Positions 1 through 5,728 of a stretch of 7,020 nucleotides of DNA are shown here, piece by piece. The DNA comes from an uncultured Oscillospiraceae bacterium (GTDB lineage Bacteria; Bacillota; Clostridia; Oscillospirales; Oscillospiraceae), in NCBI GenBank assembly GCA_934659415.1, contig CAKUHW010000053.1:1-7020 (forward strand). Direction: 5' to 3'. Position 1 is the stretch's first letter. Each line of letters opens with the position of its first letter. A program made the position numbers and the translations under genes. The notes under the pieces are model-generated. The model had not been told where the DNA came from, made no database searches, and saw nothing but the letters and a program-made list of their open reading frames with translations.

Positions 1-458
1 TGCTGATTCTGCCGGGGGCCAAAGTGTGCGGCGACGTGCGTTTCGCTCCCGGCTGCTCGGTGTGGTATAACGCGGTCATCCGGGCGGACGGCGCCCCGGT
101 GATCATCGGGGAGAAGACGAACATCCAGGACGGCGCGCTGATCCATGGCGATGACGGGACCATGACCATCGGCTCGGAGGTCACGATCGGCCACGGGGCG
201 ATTCTCCACGGCCGCTGCGTGGGCGACCGCTCCCTGATCGGGATGGGGGCAATTTTGCTGCAGGGCTCTGAGATCGGCGCGGACTGCATCGTGGCGGCCG
301 GCGCGGTGGTCACGGGCAGGATGAGGGCGCCGGACCGGTCTATGCTGATGGGCAGCCCGGCCAAAGTCGTGCGGACCCTTACGGACGAGGACCTGGCTGG
401 GAACCGGGCCGCGGCGGAGGAATATCTGGCTGCGGCAGAGGAGTACCGCAATGGATGA
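1..458 (+). CDS. gamma-type carbonic anhydrase family protein (5' end missing)
   Basis: This is a left-handed beta-helix (hexapeptide repeat) protein of the gamma carbonic anhydrase group. Such proteins are trimeric, cytoplasmic and metal-binding, and may interconvert CO2 and bicarbonate. The first full codon in the window is at position 3, and the frame is open to the window edge, so the true start lies upstream. The GTG at 24 is internal, because residues before it (LILPGAKV) already match the family. Family motifs seen are WYNAVIRAD, NIQDG and MGSPAKVVR. The three metal-ligand histidines are present: codons at 144-146 (ALIHGD), 192-194 (TIGHG) and 207-209 (ILHG). The C-terminus is the usual helical tail. 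The last 8 bases overlap pheA, which suggests translational coupling to the aromatic operon. Many family members have no proven anhydrase activity, and PaaY-like proteins look similar, so the family is secure but the activity is not. Confidence 0.88.
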   Translation, partial: LILPGAKVCGDVRFAPGCSVWYNAVIRADGAPVIIGEKTNIQDGALIHGDDGTMTIGSEVTIGHGAILHGRCVGDRSLIGMGAILLQGSEIGADCIVAAGAVVTGRMRAPDRSMLMGSPAKVVRTLTDEDLAGNRAAAEEYLAAAEEYRNG

Positions 459-1605
459 GCTGACAGAGCTTCGCGGTGAGATCGATGCCATCGACCGGGA
501 GCTGACCGGGCTTTTCAGACGGCGCATGGATGTGACGCGGCGGGTGGGAGAGTACAAGCTGAAGCACGGCCTGCCGGTGCTGGATCAGGCACGGGAGAGA
601 CAGGTGCTGGCGGACAAGGCGGCCCTGGCAGGCCCGGAGCTGGCGGGTGCGGCAGTGGAGCTGTTTCAGACTATTATGGCTCTGTCCCGGCGGCAGCAGA
701 GAGATCTGACCGGCGAAGGAACGGATAATCCGGGGCTGCATCGATTCCGCGCCGCCGCGGCCGCCGTGCGCGCTCCGGTGGAGCGGCCCCGGGTGGTGTA
801 CCAGGGGGTGCCGGGTGCTTACAGCGAGCAGGCCTGCCTGAACTGGTTCGGCCCCGGGGCGAACAGCGAGGGCCTGGAGCAGTTTGAGGACTGCTTTGCG
901 GCTCTGCGGGAGGGACGGGCGGACTACGCCATTCTTCCCATTGAAAACAGTTCCACCGGCGCGATCCGGCAGATCTATGACCTTCTTACGCAGTACGAGT
1001 TCTTCCTGGTGGGTGAGACGACCGTGCGGGTGGAGCACTGCCTGATGGCGCCGAAGGGCGCTTCCCTGGATACGATCACCCATGTCTACTCCCATGAGCA
1101 GGGGCTTTTCCAATGTGAGCAGTACCTGAACGCCCATCCGGGCTGGCGGCAGATACCCCAGGCGGATACCGCGGGCTCTGCGCAGATGGTGGCAGCCTGC
1201 GGAGACCTTACCAAGGCGGCAATCTGTGCCGAGCGGGCCGCGGAGATCTACGGGCTGGAGATTTTGGCCCGGGGAATCAATCATAACAGCCACAATACCA
1301 CCCGCTTTGTGGTGGTCTCACCGCTGCCGGAGCTCCGGCCCGGGGCGGATAAGCTGAGTACCCTCTTTGTGCTGCCCCACGAGGCGGGCTCGCTGAACGA
1401 AGTACTCACGGTGCTGGCGGTACACGGCCTTAACATGGTAAAGCTGGAGTCGCGCCCCATCCCGGAGCACAGCTGGGAGTACATGTTTTTTCTGGAATTC
1501 ACGGGGAACCTCCGCCAGAAGGATGCTGCGGAGGCCATTCATGAGCTGGCCCAGTCCACCGGGGATTTTCGGGTGCTGGGCAATTTCAAATCAAATCTGG
1601 GGTGA
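451..1605 (+). CDS. pheA: P-protein: chorismate mutase / prephenate dehydratase
   Basis: This bifunctional cytoplasmic enzyme converts chorismate to prephenate and then to phenylpyruvate, the branch to phenylalanine. Residues 1-84 form an AroQ-type (all-helical) chorismate mutase. R8, R25, K36, D45, R48 and E49 line up with E. coli R11, R28, K39, D48, R51 and E52 at a constant offset of 3. Residues 85-112 are an Ala/Arg-rich linker. Residues 113-290 are the prephenate dehydratase domain, with YQGVPGAYSEQA near 117, PIENSSTG near 163-170 and the TRF catalytic motif at 284-286. Residues 301-384 are an ACT domain with ESRP at 333-336, the usual phenylalanine feedback site. The length of 384 aa is typical of fused P-proteins. 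The ATG at 451 has GAGGAG at 438-443, seven bases upstream. The 3' end overlaps or abuts the next gene. No defects are seen. Confidence 0.96.
   Translation: MDELTELRGEIDAIDRELTGLFRRRMDVTRRVGEYKLKHGLPVLDQARERQVLADKAALAGPELAGAAVELFQTIMALSRRQQRDLTGEGTDNPGLHRFRAAAAAVRAPVERPRVVYQGVPGAYSEQACLNWFGPGANSEGLEQFEDCFAALREGRADYAILPIENSSTGAIRQIYDLLTQYEFFLVGETTVRVEHCLMAPKGASLDTITHVYSHEQGLFQCEQYLNAHPGWRQIPQADTAGSAQMVAACGDLTKAAICAERAAEIYGLEILARGINHNSHNTTRFVVVSPLPELRPGADKLSTLFVLPHEAGSLNEVLTVLAVHGLNMVKLESRPIPEHSWEYMFFLEFTGNLRQKDAAEAIHELAQSTGDFRVLGNFKSNLG
1599..1605 (+). promoter_or_regulatory. ribosome binding site that decides the shikimate kinase start
   Basis: GGGGTGA sits five bases before the GTG at 1611 and contains the pheA stop codon. 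The alternative GTG at 1602, which overlaps the pheA stop by four bases, has no Shine-Dalgarno-like sequence before it. This favours 1611, which also gives the usual kinase N-terminus MKNIVLIG. Confidence 0.6.
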
Positions 1606-1610
1606 GAGCA

Positions 1611-2540
1611 GTGAAGAATATCGTACTCATCGGCATGATGGGCAGCGGAAAGACCACCTGCGGCCGTTTGCTGGCGCAGAGGCTGGAGCGGCCCTTTGTA
1701 GACTGTGATGAATTGATCGAGCAGTTCACCGGCCGCACTATCCCCGAAATGTTCGAGACCGACGGGGAGGACGCCTTCCGCGACCTGGAGAGCCAGGTCA
1801 TCCGGGAGGTGAGCGCGCAGGACGGCCTGGTGGTGGCCACCGGCGGCGGTGCGGTGCTGCGCCAGGCCAACGTGGCCGCCCTGCGGAAAAACGGCATCAC
1901 GGTGTTTCTGGACCGGCCGGCGGAGGACATCCTTGCCCGGGTGCCCATGAAGGGCCGCCCGCTGGGGCAGGTGCCGGCAGAGCAGTTCAGGGCTGCCTAT
2001 TCCCTGCGTTTGCCCGCTTACCGGACGGCGGCGGATATCATGGTATTTGACTTTTCCTCTCCCAATGCCACAGTGGAGGAGATCCTTGACAAGCTGGAGC
2101 GCATGCCAAAGCGCATCCTGGTGATCAACGGCCCGAACCTCAACCTGCTGGGGCAGCGTGAACCGGATATCTACGGCCGGCAGGACTATGACTGCCTGTG
2201 CGCCATGATCGCGGATCACGCCCGGGCGCGGGGCGTGCAGGCCGATTGCTGGCAGTCCAACCATGAGGGGGCCATGATCGACCGTATCCAGCAGGCACAG
2301 GGGGTCTACGACGGCATTGTCATCAACCCCGGTGCGTACACCCACTACAGCTATGCCATCTACGATGCCCTGAAGTCCGTTTCGGTACCCGCCTGGGAGG
2401 TCCATATCAGCGACATCCGGAGCAGAGAGCCCTTCCGGGCGGTCTCGGTGACAGCGCCTGCCTGCCTGGGACAGACCTGCGGGCAGGGGCTGCAGGGCTA
2501 CCTTACCGCCATGGACGCCCTACTGGAGCGGCTGCTGTGA
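1611..2540 (+). CDS. aroK-aroQ: fused shikimate kinase / type II 3-dehydroquinate dehydratase
   Basis: One 309-residue frame encodes two shikimate-pathway enzymes. Numbering here is from the GTG at 1611. Residues 1-164 are a shikimate kinase: P-loop GMMGSGKTT (8-16), VDCD (30-33) for Mg and shikimate, FR (56-57), GGG (78-80), lid Arg in GRPLG (115-119), and a late R in YSLRLPAY. Residues 168-309 are a type II dehydroquinase: NGPNLNLLGQREPDIYG (173-189) with the catalytic Arg and Tyr, QSNHEG (215-220), NPGAYTH (239-245), the catalytic His in EVHIS (263-267), and REPFR (272-276). The kinase helix runs straight into the dehydroquinase with almost no linker. The junction Met (ATG at 2103) looks like the old start of a separate dehydroquinase gene, with GGAG three bases upstream, so internal initiation is possible. 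Both domains look catalytically complete. The two domains carry out pathway steps 5 and 3, and aroE next door supplies step 4. GTG at 1602 is an alternative start, adding three residues. Confidence 0.94.
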   Translation: MKNIVLIGMMGSGKTTCGRLLAQRLERPFVDCDELIEQFTGRTIPEMFETDGEDAFRDLESQVIREVSAQDGLVVATGGGAVLRQANVAALRKNGITVFLDRPAEDILARVPMKGRPLGQVPAEQFRAAYSLRLPAYRTAADIMVFDFSSPNATVEEILDKLERMPKRILVINGPNLNLLGQREPDIYGRQDYDCLCAMIADHARARGVQADCWQSNHEGAMIDRIQQAQGVYDGIVINPGAYTHYSYAIYDALKSVSVPAWEVHISDIRSREPFRAVSVTAPACLGQTCGQGLQGYLTAMDALLERLL

Positions 2541-3352
2541 GCGCCCTGCAGGTCATTGGAGATCCGGTACTGCACTCCCTGTCCCCGCGCCTTCACGGGG
2601 CGATGCTGCGGGAACTGGGGCTGCCGGTCTCTTACACCGCCCATACGGTGCGGCGGGGGGAGCTGCCGGACTATCTGCGGTGGGCGGAGGAGTGCGGCGT
2701 CACCGGCTTCAACGCCACGATGCCGCACAAGGAGGCCCTTCTTCCGCTGCTGACAGGGGTGGACGGCGACGCGGCTCTCTTCGGGGCAGTGAACACGGTC
2801 TGCCGCCGGGATGGTGGCTGGTGGGGCTTCAATACGGACGGCGCGGGCTGCCTGGCGGCGCTGGAGCAGGTCGGGCTCTGGCCGGTGCGGCAGGTGCTGC
2901 TGCTGGGGGCCGGCGGTGCGTCCCGAGCGGTCGGACGCAAGCTGGCGGCGTGCGGCGCAGAGGTGACTGTATGCAACCGTACCCTGGAGCGAGCCCTGGA
3001 GCTGTGCAGCGGACAGGCGCGCATGACCGCCGCTGCATGGGAGCGCCTTCCGGAGCTGTGCGGCGGCACTCAGCTGCTGATCAATGCCACAAGCCTTGGC
3101 ATGACGGGCTGCGGACAGTTTGAGAATCTCAGCTTTCTGGAGCGGCTGCCTGCGGCGGCCGGCGTATTCGATCTGATCTATTTCCCCTCCCGGACGGCGC
3201 TGCTGGAGCGGGCGGCGGTGCTGGGCCACCCGTGCTCCAACGGACTGCCCATGCTGATCTATCAGGCGATTTTCGCTCTGGAGCATTTTCTGAACCGACC
3301 GCTGGACCGAGCGCGCATGGCCGCGGCGATCGAAAGGGAGCTGGCCCGGTAA
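2537..3352 (+). CDS. aroE: shikimate dehydrogenase (NADP-type family)
   Basis: AroE reduces 3-dehydroshikimate to shikimate, the step between the two activities encoded by the upstream fusion gene. It has 271 residues, the normal length. The N-terminal substrate domain shows HSLSPRLH (13-20), NATMPHKE (59-66) with the catalytic Lys65, and FNTDG (98-102) with the catalytic Asp101. The Rossmann domain has GAGGASRAV (124-132), NRT (147-149) and NATSLGM (183-189). The C-terminal part has FDLIYFPSRTALL (211-223) and NGLPMLIYQA (235-244), with Gln243 as the usual active-site Gln. The GTG start overlaps the preceding stop by four bases (GTGA), a classic coupling arrangement, and yields the expected N-terminus just before VIGDPVLHS. 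YdiB- or quinate-type specificity cannot be excluded from sequence alone, but the operon context favours AroE. It is the last gene before a terminator. Confidence 0.95.
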   Translation: MSALQVIGDPVLHSLSPRLHGAMLRELGLPVSYTAHTVRRGELPDYLRWAEECGVTGFNATMPHKEALLPLLTGVDGDAALFGAVNTVCRRDGGWWGFNTDGAGCLAALEQVGLWPVRQVLLLGAGGASRAVGRKLAACGAEVTVCNRTLERALELCSGQARMTAAAWERLPELCGGTQLLINATSLGMTGCGQFENLSFLERLPAAAGVFDLIYFPSRTALLERAAVLGHPCSNGLPMLIYQAIFALEHFLNRPLDRARMAAAIERELAR

Positions 3353-3409
3353 GCGCGGCGGCAGAGGTGCGCGGGCCGTGTCGCGCAGAGTGTTATACGG
3401 AAGAAAGAT

Positions 3410-3449
3410 CGCGGCGGGCCTGTGCCGGACAGAGGCCCGCCGTGTTTTT
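3410..3449 (+). terminator. intrinsic terminator of the aromatic operon
   Basis: The left arm at 3413-3420 (GGCGGGCC) pairs perfectly with 3434-3441 (GGCCCGCC). The stem extends to 3410-3412 with 3442-3444 through one G-T wobble, giving about 11 pairs. The loop is 13 nt. A run of five T follows at 3445-3449. It lies about 60 bp after the aroE stop and separates the aromatic operon from the permease genes. Confidence 0.85.
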
Positions 3450-3514
3450 CTGCGGGCAGAGGGGAAGATGATCCGGCGCATTGACCGGAATGTCTCCGGG
3501 CATACTGGATCTGT

Positions 3515-3522
3515 GGAGGTGA
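3515..3522 (+). promoter_or_regulatory. perfect Shine-Dalgarno for the first TauE/SafE half gene
   Basis: GGAGGTGA lies four bases before the GTG at 3527. It is the best ribosome binding site in the window and fixes this GTG as the start. A TTGACC at 3481-3486 could be a -35 box, but no convincing -10 sits at the right distance, so the promoter of this unit is not resolved. Confidence 0.75.
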
Positions 3523-3526
3523 TCCG

Positions 3527-3892
3527 GTGGAACAGCGAAAGAAACAGCTGGTCTGGTATGCCGCGGCGGGGGGCGCAGCGGGGCTGATCAACGGCTTTTT
3601 CGGCGGCGGAGGCGGAATGATTCTGGTGCCGCTGCTGACGGGAAAATGCGGGCTCAGCCAGCAGAAGGCCTTTGCGACCTCCGTGGCGGTGGTCGCGCCG
3701 CTGTGTGCCATGTCGGCGGGGATCTACTTTCTCCGCGGTGAGATGGACCTGCGCCTGTCGCTGCCCTATCTGGCAGGCGGCCTGGTGGGAGGGCTCATCG
3801 GCGGACGAGTGTTCAAAAGGATCTCTGCCCGGTGGCTGAGAAGAGGCTTTGGACTGCTGATTCTTTACGGCGGCGTGAGGGCGCTCTTGTGA
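3527..3892 (+). CDS. TauE/SafE (TSUP) family half-permease, N-terminal-like
   Basis: This is a 121-residue inner-membrane protein matching one half of the TauE/SafE family, whose members export sulfite, sulfoacetate or other organic anions. The diagnostic glycine-rich segment NGFFGGGGGMILVPLL is at 22-37. About four hydrophobic segments are visible (roughly 9-37 with the glycine motif, 48-69, 78-97, 103-121). The basic start (RKK) suggests a cytoplasmic N-terminus. Full-length family members are about 250 residues with two homologous halves, and here the halves are separate genes. The gene overlaps the next one by a single base (TGATG), so the two products are very likely made together and pair in the membrane. 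The frame ends cleanly after the last helix with no sign of truncation. The substrate cannot be told from the sequence. Confidence 0.85.
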   Translation: MEQRKKQLVWYAAAGGAAGLINGFFGGGGGMILVPLLTGKCGLSQQKAFATSVAVVAPLCAMSAGIYFLRGEMDLRLSLPYLAGGLVGGLIGGRVFKRISARWLRRGFGLLILYGGVRALL

Positions 3893-4257
3893 TGCGATGG
3901 CTGCTTGCGGCGGCGGCCGGGGCGGCGGCCGGTGTGCTGTCCGCCTTTGGCATCGGCGGCGGCTCCCTGCTGCTGATCTATATGACCACCCTGGGCGGCG
4001 TGGAGCAGAAGGCTGCCCAGGGCGTCAACCTGCTCTACTTTCTGCCCACCGCCGGGGCGGCGCTGCCGTCTCACTTCAGAAACGATATGGTGGAGCGGGG
4101 GGTACTGTTCCCGGCGATCACGGCGGGACTGGCCGCAACGGCGGCTGCGGCCTGGGCGGCCACCGCCCTGCAGACAGATATCCTGCGCAAATGCTTCGGG
4201 GTGTTTTTGCTTGCGGTCGGGACGCAGCAGCTGTTCGGAAAGGCGAAGGACGGCTGA
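3892..4257 (+). CDS. TauE/SafE (TSUP) family half-permease, C-terminal-like
   Basis: This second 121-residue membrane protein is the partner of the preceding gene. The repeated family motif appears as SAFGIGGGSLLLIYM at 17-31, aligned with NGFFGGGGGMILVPLL in the upstream protein. The AAQGVNLLYFLPTAGAAL segment (41-58) matches KAFATSVAVVAPLCAMSAG upstream. Hydrophobic segments lie at about 3-30, 43-60, 70-92 and 98-115, followed by a short charged tail (GKAKDG). The ATG at 3892 is chosen because it gives the TGATG stop/start overlap and begins right before the first helix. An in-frame ATG at 3832 would add 20 polar residues lying inside the upstream gene and is unlikely. The two halves probably form a heterodimeric exporter. 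The substrate is unknown. Confidence 0.85.
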   Translation: MRWLLAAAAGAAAGVLSAFGIGGGSLLLIYMTTLGGVEQKAAQGVNLLYFLPTAGAALPSHFRNDMVERGVLFPAITAGLAATAAAAWAATALQTDILRKCFGVFLLAVGTQQLFGKAKDG

Positions 4258-4347
4258 GAACGCAAAAACGGAGGCATATCCGGCGCGGCTGCGCATAGAC
4301 TGGTCTGTATGCGCCCTGTCAGGGCGGGAAAGGAGCATGGTCGGCGA

Positions 4348-4443
4348 ATGCCTTTGTATCGTATGCAGGAGGGCGAAAAGCCGCAGGACGTGGACGACCT
4401 CATTTTTCGGGATGAGCCGCCCCGGCCGGTGAGCCAGCGATAA
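4348..4443 (+). CDS. possible small acidic peptide (31 aa), unrecognised
   Basis: The frame starts at ATG 4348 (MPLYRMQEGEKPQD...) and ends with TAA at 4441-4443. I do not recognise the product. It is hydrophilic, rich in Asp/Glu and Pro, with no membrane segment. In favour: 22 of 30 sense codons after the start end in G or C, like the neighbouring genes; AAGGAG lies at 4330-4335, though 12 bases away, which is long; and the stop is six bases before a strong stem-loop, as expected for the last gene of a unit. An upstream in-frame ATG at 4309 would give 44 residues with a basic extension. The frame at 4337-4432 (from ATG 4337) is less protein-like, being Arg/Cys/Ser-rich. It could be a real small protein or chance. 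Confidence 0.35.
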   Translation: MPLYRMQEGEKPQDVDDLIFRDEPPRPVSQR

Positions 4444-4449
4444 GGAGCC

Positions 4450-4483
4450 GAGGCCCGGCCGGGTAAATTCCTGGCCGGGCCTC
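4450..4483 (+). terminator. perfect 11-bp stem-loop, probable terminator
   Basis: 4450-4460 (GAGGCCCGGCC) is the exact reverse complement of 4473-4483, with a 12-nt loop. Its place between the end of the permease unit and a new promoter suggests transcription termination. No T run follows on either strand, so it may act with Rho, as a processing end, or only as an mRNA-stabilising hairpin. Confidence 0.6.
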
Positions 4484-4537
4484 AGATAAACCCGGATAAA
4501 AAAGTACGGCTTTGCTCTTCCCCGGACCGGCTGTCTA

Positions 4538-4546
4538 TGCTATAAT
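4538..4546 (+). promoter_or_regulatory. extended -10 promoter of the kinase pseudogene
   Basis: TGCTATAAT (4538-4546) is a perfect extended -10 element (TGn plus TATAAT). No good -35 lies 17 bp upstream; TTGCTC at 4512-4517 is too far away. Extended -10 promoters can work without one. The predicted transcript would start near 4553, about 40 bases before the kinase start codon. Confidence 0.65.
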
Positions 4547-4593
4547 CCCCTTGATACCCGAAAATGCGGGACAGAGCGGACGGAGGGACAGAG

Positions 4594-5544
4594 ATGGGCA
4601 TTGTGGTGGTCGGCGCGGTTTTTGTGGATATCAAGGGGTACCCCACGGATGTGTACATCCCGGGCGGGCGCAACGCGGGCCGGGTGGAGCAGTTCCACGG
4701 CGGCGTAAGCCGCAACGTGGTGGAGGATATCGCCAATGTTGAGCTGCGGCCGACCTTTGTCAGTCTGGTGGATCACACAGGAGCCGGCGCCGATGTGCTG
4801 CGCAAGCTGAAGGACCACAAGGTAAACACGGGCTATGTGGGGGTCTCCAGGGATGGTATGGGCACCTGACTGGCCGTATTCAACAATGACGGCGATGTGG
4901 CTGCGATATCCAAGCGCCCAAATCTGCGTCCGCTGGTGGATATCCTGGACAAGCACGGCGACGAGATCATCCGCGGCGCGGACAGCATCGCCCTGGAGAT
5001 CGACATGGACAAGGCCGTGACGAAAAAAGGTCTTTGCCCTGGCGGGAAAGTACGGCAAGCAGGTGTACGCACTGGTGTCGAATATGAGCATTGCCATCAA
5101 GCGCCGGGGCCTGCTCCGCTCGGTGCATTGTCTGGTGTGCAATCAGCAGGAGGCGGGGATCCTCTTTTCGGAAAACTACGATCACTGTTCACCGGAGGAG
5201 CTGCGGGACATCGTGGCTGAGCGTATCCAGGGGCCCAGATCGGGCGCATGGTGACCATGGGCGGCCAGGGGGCGGTATACGCCACCCTTGACGGGGAGAC
5301 CGGGCTCTGCCCGGCGAAAAAGGTGAATGTAAAGGATACCACCGGCGCCGGAGATGCATTTTTTGCCGGCGTACTGATGGGACTTACTTACGGAAAAACT
5401 CTGGGCGAGGCCTGCGAGATCGGGACACGGCTGGCTGCGGCGGTGATCACAACGGCGGAAAATGTCTGCCCCCGGTTTTTACCCAGCGAGTTCGGGCTGG
5501 ACGGCAGGGAATCCGACCCGGATCAGATATCCATGCAGCTGTGA
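4594..5544 (+). pseudogene. PfkB-family carbohydrate/nucleoside kinase, disrupted
   Basis: Read through its lesions, this encodes a PfkB (ribokinase superfamily) kinase of about 316 residues, the family's usual size. The start has GGAGGGA at 4582-4588. The N-terminal part shows GAVFVDIKGYP and FHGGVSRNVVEDIAN, resembling pseudouridine-kinase-like PfkB proteins. The C-terminal part has TMGGQGAVYA and the ATP/catalytic motif DTTGAGDAFFAGV (5335-5373). Three lesions are visible. First, TGA at 4867-4869 lies inside DGMGT-stop-LAVFNNDGDV, where I recall relatives having Trp (TGG). Second, at the A6 run 5023-5028, coding continues one base later (VFALAGKYGKQVYALVSN from about 5030). Third, near the G4 run 5230-5233 the frame returns to the original one, which fits loss of one base. 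The two shifts cancel. Substrate is not assignable. Sequencing errors are an alternative for the homopolymer shifts, but less so for the TGA. Confidence 0.88.
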
Positions 5545-5610
5545 GCGTGCCATCGATTGGAAAGGGCAAACACGCCTGACAGCGTGCCAGGCCGTGAAAA
5601 AACGCAAGGA

Positions 5611-5640
5611 CGCTTTTTGAGGGCCCGCTTTTTGAGGGCC
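5611..5640. repeat. 15-bp perfect tandem duplication
   Basis: The unit CGCTTTTTGAGGGCC occurs twice head to tail (5611-5625 and 5626-5640) with no mismatch. It lies in the 184-bp gap between the kinase pseudogene and the prfB promoter. The same gap has a direct 9-mer repeat AGCGTGCCA (about 5546 and 5581). No gene is visible in the gap. T5 runs within each unit are not preceded by a strong stem, so a terminator is not convincing. Confidence 0.85.
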
Positions 5641-5650
5641 TGAATTCTTC

Positions 5651-5679
5651 TTTACAACCATAACTTTTCCGGTTATAAT
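5651..5679 (+). promoter_or_regulatory. sigma-A promoter of prfB
   Basis: The -35 TTTACA (5651-5656, five of six consensus bases) and -10 TATAAT (5674-5679, perfect) are separated by exactly 17 bp. The surroundings are AT-rich, in contrast to the rest of the window. Transcription should start near 5686, giving a leader of about 43 nt before prfB. Confidence 0.85.
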
Positions 5680-5728
5680 ATATCCTACGATATTATGGCC
5701 ACAGGCCGCAGAAGGATGAAGAAATACC

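Noticed and set aside
379..1293. Long minus-strand open frame (304 codons) opposite pheA
   Set aside because: It is antisense to a P-protein with full motif support. High GC content creates long antisense frames; the translation shows no domain and is His/Gln/Arg-rich.
2498..3481. Long minus-strand open frame (327 codons) opposite aroE
   Set aside because: It is a shadow of aroE, runs through the terminator, and is low-complexity and Arg/Gln-rich.
3481..3510. Promoter for the TauE/SafE pair starting with TTGACC at 3481
   Set aside because: No -10 box of reasonable quality occurs 16-18 bp downstream; CATACT at 3501 would leave only 14 bp of spacing.
4312..4326. Palindrome CGCCCTG-T-CAGGGCG as an operator
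   Set aside because: It is a 7-bp inverted repeat around one base in a GC-rich stretch, with no promoter near it. It could be chance and may lie within the extended small ORF.
4867..4869. TGA in the kinase gene as a selenocysteine or recoded codon
   Set aside because: PfkB kinases are not known selenoproteins, the site fits a Trp TGG changed to TGA, and two further frameshifts lie downstream. Other genes in the window end with TGA as a normal stop.
5020..5031. A-rich slippery site (A AAA AAG) as a programmed -1 frameshift as in dnaX
   Set aside because: The heptamer resembles the dnaX site, but the downstream coding frame needs a +1 shift, not -1. Transcriptional slippage would still leave the TGA at 4867 and the later shift unsolved.
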